Positions 59,994 through 64,000 of a stretch of 64,000 nt of DNA are shown here, piece by piece (position 1 is the first letter of the stretch; each line of letters begins with the position of its first letter). The notes beneath the pieces were generated by a model. That model was not told where the DNA came from. It saw only the letters and a list, made by a program, of their open reading frames with translations, and made no database searches. The position numbers and the translations under genes were made by a program. The DNA lies in assembly GCA_963169105.1 (NCBI GenBank), contig OY720633.1, forward strand, positions 36,844,795-36,908,794, given 5' to 3'. This DNA comes from Ceriagrion tenellum (taxonomy: Eukaryota; Arthropoda; Insecta; Odonata; Coenagrionidae).

Positions 59994-60700
59994 GTGAGTC
60001 GGTGAAGTTGTTGGGAGCATTTCGACTAATAGTTCTCGTGCCACGGCACGATCGGGTCTTTATTTTTTTTAAGCTTTCCTCTCCGTCTCTCTCCATTTCC
60101 TGAGTTTCGTTTTTCCAACCCGATCAAGTTCCATGCGAACGGATCGCCGTGTGTTTATCGCTCCGTACATCTATTTCCAAATCCATAAAGTTCTCCCTCG
60201 CTTTCTCTCTCGCCAAGCCCCACGATTCCCTTCATTCCCTCCTCGATTCTCTCACGCCCCTCCTTTTTTTAAGTGCTTTGTGTGTATTCCAGGTGATGGA
60301 GGAGTTTGTGTGTGTGTTCGTATTTTATTTTTCGTCTGAAATATTTTTAATCCCGCCCTTAGCGATCAATACGTTTCGGGATAAGTTTGGGAGGGAAATG
60401 TTTTGTGCTTTCATCGCTATGGAGAGAGAGAGTGAGAGAGAGAGAGAGTTCAACTCCTCTCGCACTCTTTTCGTGTTTAGCATTCGGTACCTCTCTCCCG
60501 TTCTTTTTTCTTTTGTTTTCATCAGTTTGGAAAGTGAGGGAGGAGGACGAGGGACCTTCGGCGATCGATTTTTCGATTTCTAAGTTTCCTTCTCGGCGTA
60601 AAGTGATCGCGCCCTCCCTTAAAATATCAAGGCCTTTGTCGCTCCTCATCGCCTCAACCTTGTCCCTCCCCTGACGCCCTGCGTTCGGTGTTACTCACGC
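59994..60700 (+). other. GC/T-rich continuation of the promoter domain
   Basis: Pyrimidine- and CpG-rich, with frequent tctc and ctcg words; it fades into AT-rich DNA at about 60.7 kb. A 144-codon frame (60149-60583) is Phe/Ser/Leu-rich and looks like low-complexity noise. Likely intronic or leader sequence if the 59.2-kb promoter is real. Confidence 0.35.
60421..60449. repeat. (GA)n microsatellite
   Basis: Imperfect run of about twelve GA dinucleotides interrupted by one T; a potential GAGA-factor site. Confidence 0.85.
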
Positions 60701-63219
60701 GAAAGGCTGTTTGATTCGGATTTTTCTGAGACTGAGGCTTTGAAAAATCAACATTCCGTTTAGATCAAGATTTTGGCTCTCTAATGCACTCCAAGCATGA
60801 ATATATTTTGCAGCTTTGGAGCTAATGCGAATAGTTCTAACGCGTTCTAATCAAACAATGGATCAAAAACGTAAACCTGACTTCCAATGACTATATATTC
60901 AGGATTTTTTATATCCGAAACGTAGTAACCGAGGTTTTCGTAATGTTGGGAGTTTTCACGCATATATTATAACTGTCTGTTGCATCAGTGACCAAGTACC
61001 ATGGACCTTTCGATGAATTATGTATGGGAAAATGAAATATTAGATGAAATAGAGTCTTATTAATGTAACTTGGCTTCTACCGACACTTAGGTTTGTTTGG
61101 TATCTTAATAATTGATATCTCTCCATCTTCCTAGCGCCTTTCAAATGAATAACTTTATGTATTAACAACGCTTTGTGCTTCAGTTTAGCTACTTTCTTAG
61201 GGATTTTGCATATTTGTGATGAAATAGTTACTGTATATTCTCCTTTGGGCGAAGATGAAAGAAATTAAGAGCCTATTTTAAAATAACTCATTAATATATT
61301 AAGGTAATTACTTGCCCTATCCTATTGCTGTGTAAATTATTTTGTATCCTACATTGATGGTCACCGACAAATGCTTGAAATTAGTTTTTATGCAAATCAA
61401 TTATTTATTAACTCTTCATGTTTATTTTCATACCTTTTTTTAATATGAATGTTCGAAGTACCTGTGGTATGAACTTAAAAAAATGAAGTTGTATGTTCGG
61501 AATCATCTCTATGAAGGGAGGAATCGATGTGTCAATACTTTCATTATGTTATACCGATGGGCGTTTCAATCACTATGCATTATAATTATTCATTGCACTT
61601 GCGTTGAAAAACTTTTAGAGTTAATATTATTCTTTGATTACCGAAAAAGATAACTAAATATGGAAATTATTTTTTCGCCGGTGGATCTTATCTATTATTC
61701 ATCTGAGTGAATGCTTGCATTAACGTGAGTTGTATTATAATAGGATTTATTTCTTTATACAATATAGTAGTTTATTATACCTAACCCGCAATGACAGCTT
61801 AGTTAAAATGTAAGCATAATACGTGCCACTACATATTATACTGAATGACCATTTTTCCAAATACAGTGGACGTTATTGCCACAAAGAACTAAATAGGGCC
61901 AACACGAGGCATCAATTTTGTGAAAATGTCTCTCTTGTCTTCATTATCCTGTCTAAAGAAATTTGGACCGGACGTGTTAAAGTTCCTCCTCAAACTATTG
62001 ATGAAGTAGGGTATCAATTAAGATATTGATTATGGTAAAATGACGGCTAAATTGAATAACTCGTAAAATTAGTCTTGGCCTGCTGATTGGTAAGCAAACA
62101 CCACCAATCTCAATATCAAACGTACCCATCGAATTGAATAAAACAATTGTACAATGCTGTAATGTCCGTTTTTGATCTATACTTTTGTAGTGGCCACAGT
62201 CGTGTAATTTTGAATAAGTTATAGATAGAGCACAAATAATGCTATTCTACATCAACAATTCTTAATTTTACCTGATGAATATCATATTACCTTAAACTAA
62301 TACCATATCTTTTGCTACAGTGACCTTGTATGTTTATAATGTAGCTTAAAATGATGGCAGATAGCGATCTTATTCAAAATGTTACGAATTTTTACGAATT
62401 TTATGCTAATGGTGGTTCGCAAACAGGTTAATGCGTGTTTGATAACTCTTATTCTATTCTATATACATATTCTTTTTTAACGCATTTGTGCATTACTTCT
62501 AAACCATTTTATCTTTCATTAATAGTGAACTTATCAATGACATAAAACTTCATCTCAGTCATATGATGGCTTTTGAAATCATATTTTGATATTTCCTTTT
62601 CAAAGGATTGCTGTTTTTATGCAATCCCACCGCTTTGATCATCCAAGCTGATAATTTGTTGGGAAATGTGCATGAAGTAAAAACTTCTGAGGACGGAGGT
62701 GGACAAATATAAATCTAATGTCGGCATGACGCTAACCTTCGTGAAATGGTTGCTTTTTTCCGGCTTGAATTTTGTCGCAATTCACCTAGGCTCTATACTT
62801 TTTCCCCGCCATATATTTCAAAAGAAAACCGGGAATCTTTGACATTCGTTATTCGAGTGGTTTTATTTACGCACGAGTTAGGATGAGCATTCTTACACAA
62901 TGGAATATAGGTCATGCCGAAGGAAGCTTCAAATTCGTTTTTGGTTCTCAAATGGTGACGGTATAAAGTAAAAGAAAGTGTTGAACCTAGGCTTTTCAGG
63001 GCTCGTAAAAAATTTATGAGATGAAATATTGAGCAGTGACCGCAACAACCCAGATTTTTTATTTGAATGGCGTAATGTATTCCTGGCGTCTATGAGGGAG
63101 TCAATACCATAGCCGTGTAATGGAAGGCATTGCAAAGACGGAAACCCACATCTATGACCGCAGCTGAAACGACTCATGTATAGCCAATGAACAAACAGAT
63201 TTACCCCTTCTTTTTATCC
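60701..63219. other. AT-rich non-coding DNA, nothing recognised
   Basis: Uniformly AT-rich with no gene, RNA or repeat structure that I can support. Confidence 0.6.
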
Positions 63220-63432
63220 CACCGTGCACCGCCCGCCCGGGGCCAGGCCAACGATTAATAGGCTGCATTCGTCGCTGTGAGCTCGGCTAGACGTCCGGCG
63301 AATATATGTTAGCGTTCCTTGGACTAACGTGGATTTAGCCGAATCCTAGCGTTTGTTCTTCAGCGTCCTCCGTCGAACAATTGTAGGTGCTGTGTAAACT
63401 GTTGTGGCATACTATTTGGTTCGTTTGAGAAG
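63220..63432 (+). other. Small CpG-richer block ending at a splice-donor-like word
   Basis: Starting with accgcccgcccggggccagg, about 180 bases are GC/CpG-rich inside AT-rich DNA, then GAGAAG|GTAAAA (exon end 63432) gives a fair donor. A TCAGC word lies at 63360. It could be an alternative first exon on the plus strand; the evidence is thin. Confidence 0.2.
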
Positions 63433-64000
63433 GTAAAATTTTATGTAGAAGTTTGGAATAAGTTAAATGAAATATATTTGAAATTATCATGATTATTCAT
63501 TCAATTCTAAGACTAGTTGACTGTCTACCCACTACCTCCCTGTCTTTAGCTTATTCATTTGTCTTGATGCCTATTGTTTTTCATGTACTGTTTTTTTCGC
63601 GTGAATTTATATCAGGTCTTCCGTGCAGGAATCTCCCCACTACTTTCTCTGCTGTCTCTTTCGTAACGATTTCATTGCGACAAGGAATAAGATTCAATTT
63701 TTTTAATATGACGTTTTTGATCATACATATGGTTTTACAAGTGATACTAGCATGCCTGTTTTTAAGTGTGGATATCGGGATTGTTGTAGTGAAGTATGTA
63801 CCACATGGAGGTTGTATTAAGTTTCGATTTCTGGGCAAATTTCCTTAAAAAGTCATGAAAAGACAGCTCCTTTTTCTTGTGACATCTAAAGCACCCTTAA
63901 TGGAAAGAATAGAAAATGGAAATTTCCTTTGGCGACTTAAGGAGATCGTTGGAATATTAATATTAAGCTGCTGGGTTAATAAGATGCTGAAATGAAACTG
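63433..64000. other. AT-rich DNA, nothing recognised
   Basis: A 119-codon frame (63489-63848) is Phe/Leu/Ile/Val-rich as T-rich DNA predicts. It has no domain, and an 85-codon frame is open on the opposite strand over the same stretch. Confidence 0.5.

Noticed and set aside
1..64000. CRISPR array, bacterial operon or prophage
   Set aside because: No regularly spaced repeats, no ribosome-binding-site/ORF packing; the sequence is eukaryotic intergenic or intronic DNA.

Overview
The window is non-coding, AT-rich nuclear DNA of an animal, most likely an arthropod and probably an insect. The pointers are the types of repeat present (a mariner-type element with a QQDGAP...TPYDF transposase remnant, two non-LTR retrotransposon remnants, tRNA-like short elements, Penelope-like terminal motifs) and insect-style promoter words (a TATCGATA cluster; a TATA box about 30 bp upstream of TCAGTT). 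I cannot name the species. No intact protein-coding gene is supported: every long open frame is low-complexity (C/T- or G/A-rich DNA), runs through the assembly gap, or lacks recognisable protein features. The window looks intergenic or intronic, with a few GC/CpG-richer islands.

Layout. 1-15.7 kb: AT-rich filler with a 200-base gap (2226-2425), a purine-rich block (about 3.88-4.33 kb), a dispersed repeat scrap (4.88 kb), a tRNA-like element (9.3 kb) and a diverged tandem duplication with a unit of about 290 bp (12.87-13.46 kb). 15.7-20.4 kb: LINE fragment (minus strand), CpG-rich island with a TATCGATA cluster (16.6-17.4 kb), unidentified GC-rich block (19.2-19.4 kb) and a 235-bp foldback (20.15 kb). 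20.4-31.7 kb: mostly AT-rich, with an internally deleted mariner-type element (24.86-25.45 kb) and a second LINE fragment (30.5-31.7 kb). 31.9-45.7 kb: the densest small-repeat zone, with hammerhead-like or related terminal motifs (31.9, 37.05, 40.1 kb) and tRNA-like elements (39.1, 39.4, 40.3, 42.3, 44.4, 45.6 kb), then a polypyrimidine CpG-rich block (43.6-44.25 kb). 47.1-47.5 kb: a 233-bp LTR with TATA box, AATAAA and primer-binding site, followed within 30 bases by a clear 5S rRNA-like segment. 52.7 kb: a foldback whose arm carries a hammerhead-like core. 57.8-60.7 kb: the strongest gene-start candidate, in which a G-rich tract with quadruplex motifs switches to a long polypyrimidine tract ending at a TATA/initiator pair and a possible 770-base untranslated first exon with a good splice donor. 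60.7-64 kb: AT-rich, with one small CpG-richer block near 63.3 kb.

The most unusual material is: (i) a 5S rRNA-like segment directly behind an LTR and primer-binding site; (ii) tRNA-like units with box A/box B, a T-run and a shared tail, at least two flanked by inverted repeats; (iii) palindromic copies of hammerhead-like Penelope-type ends. All were found by eye, without alignment or database search.
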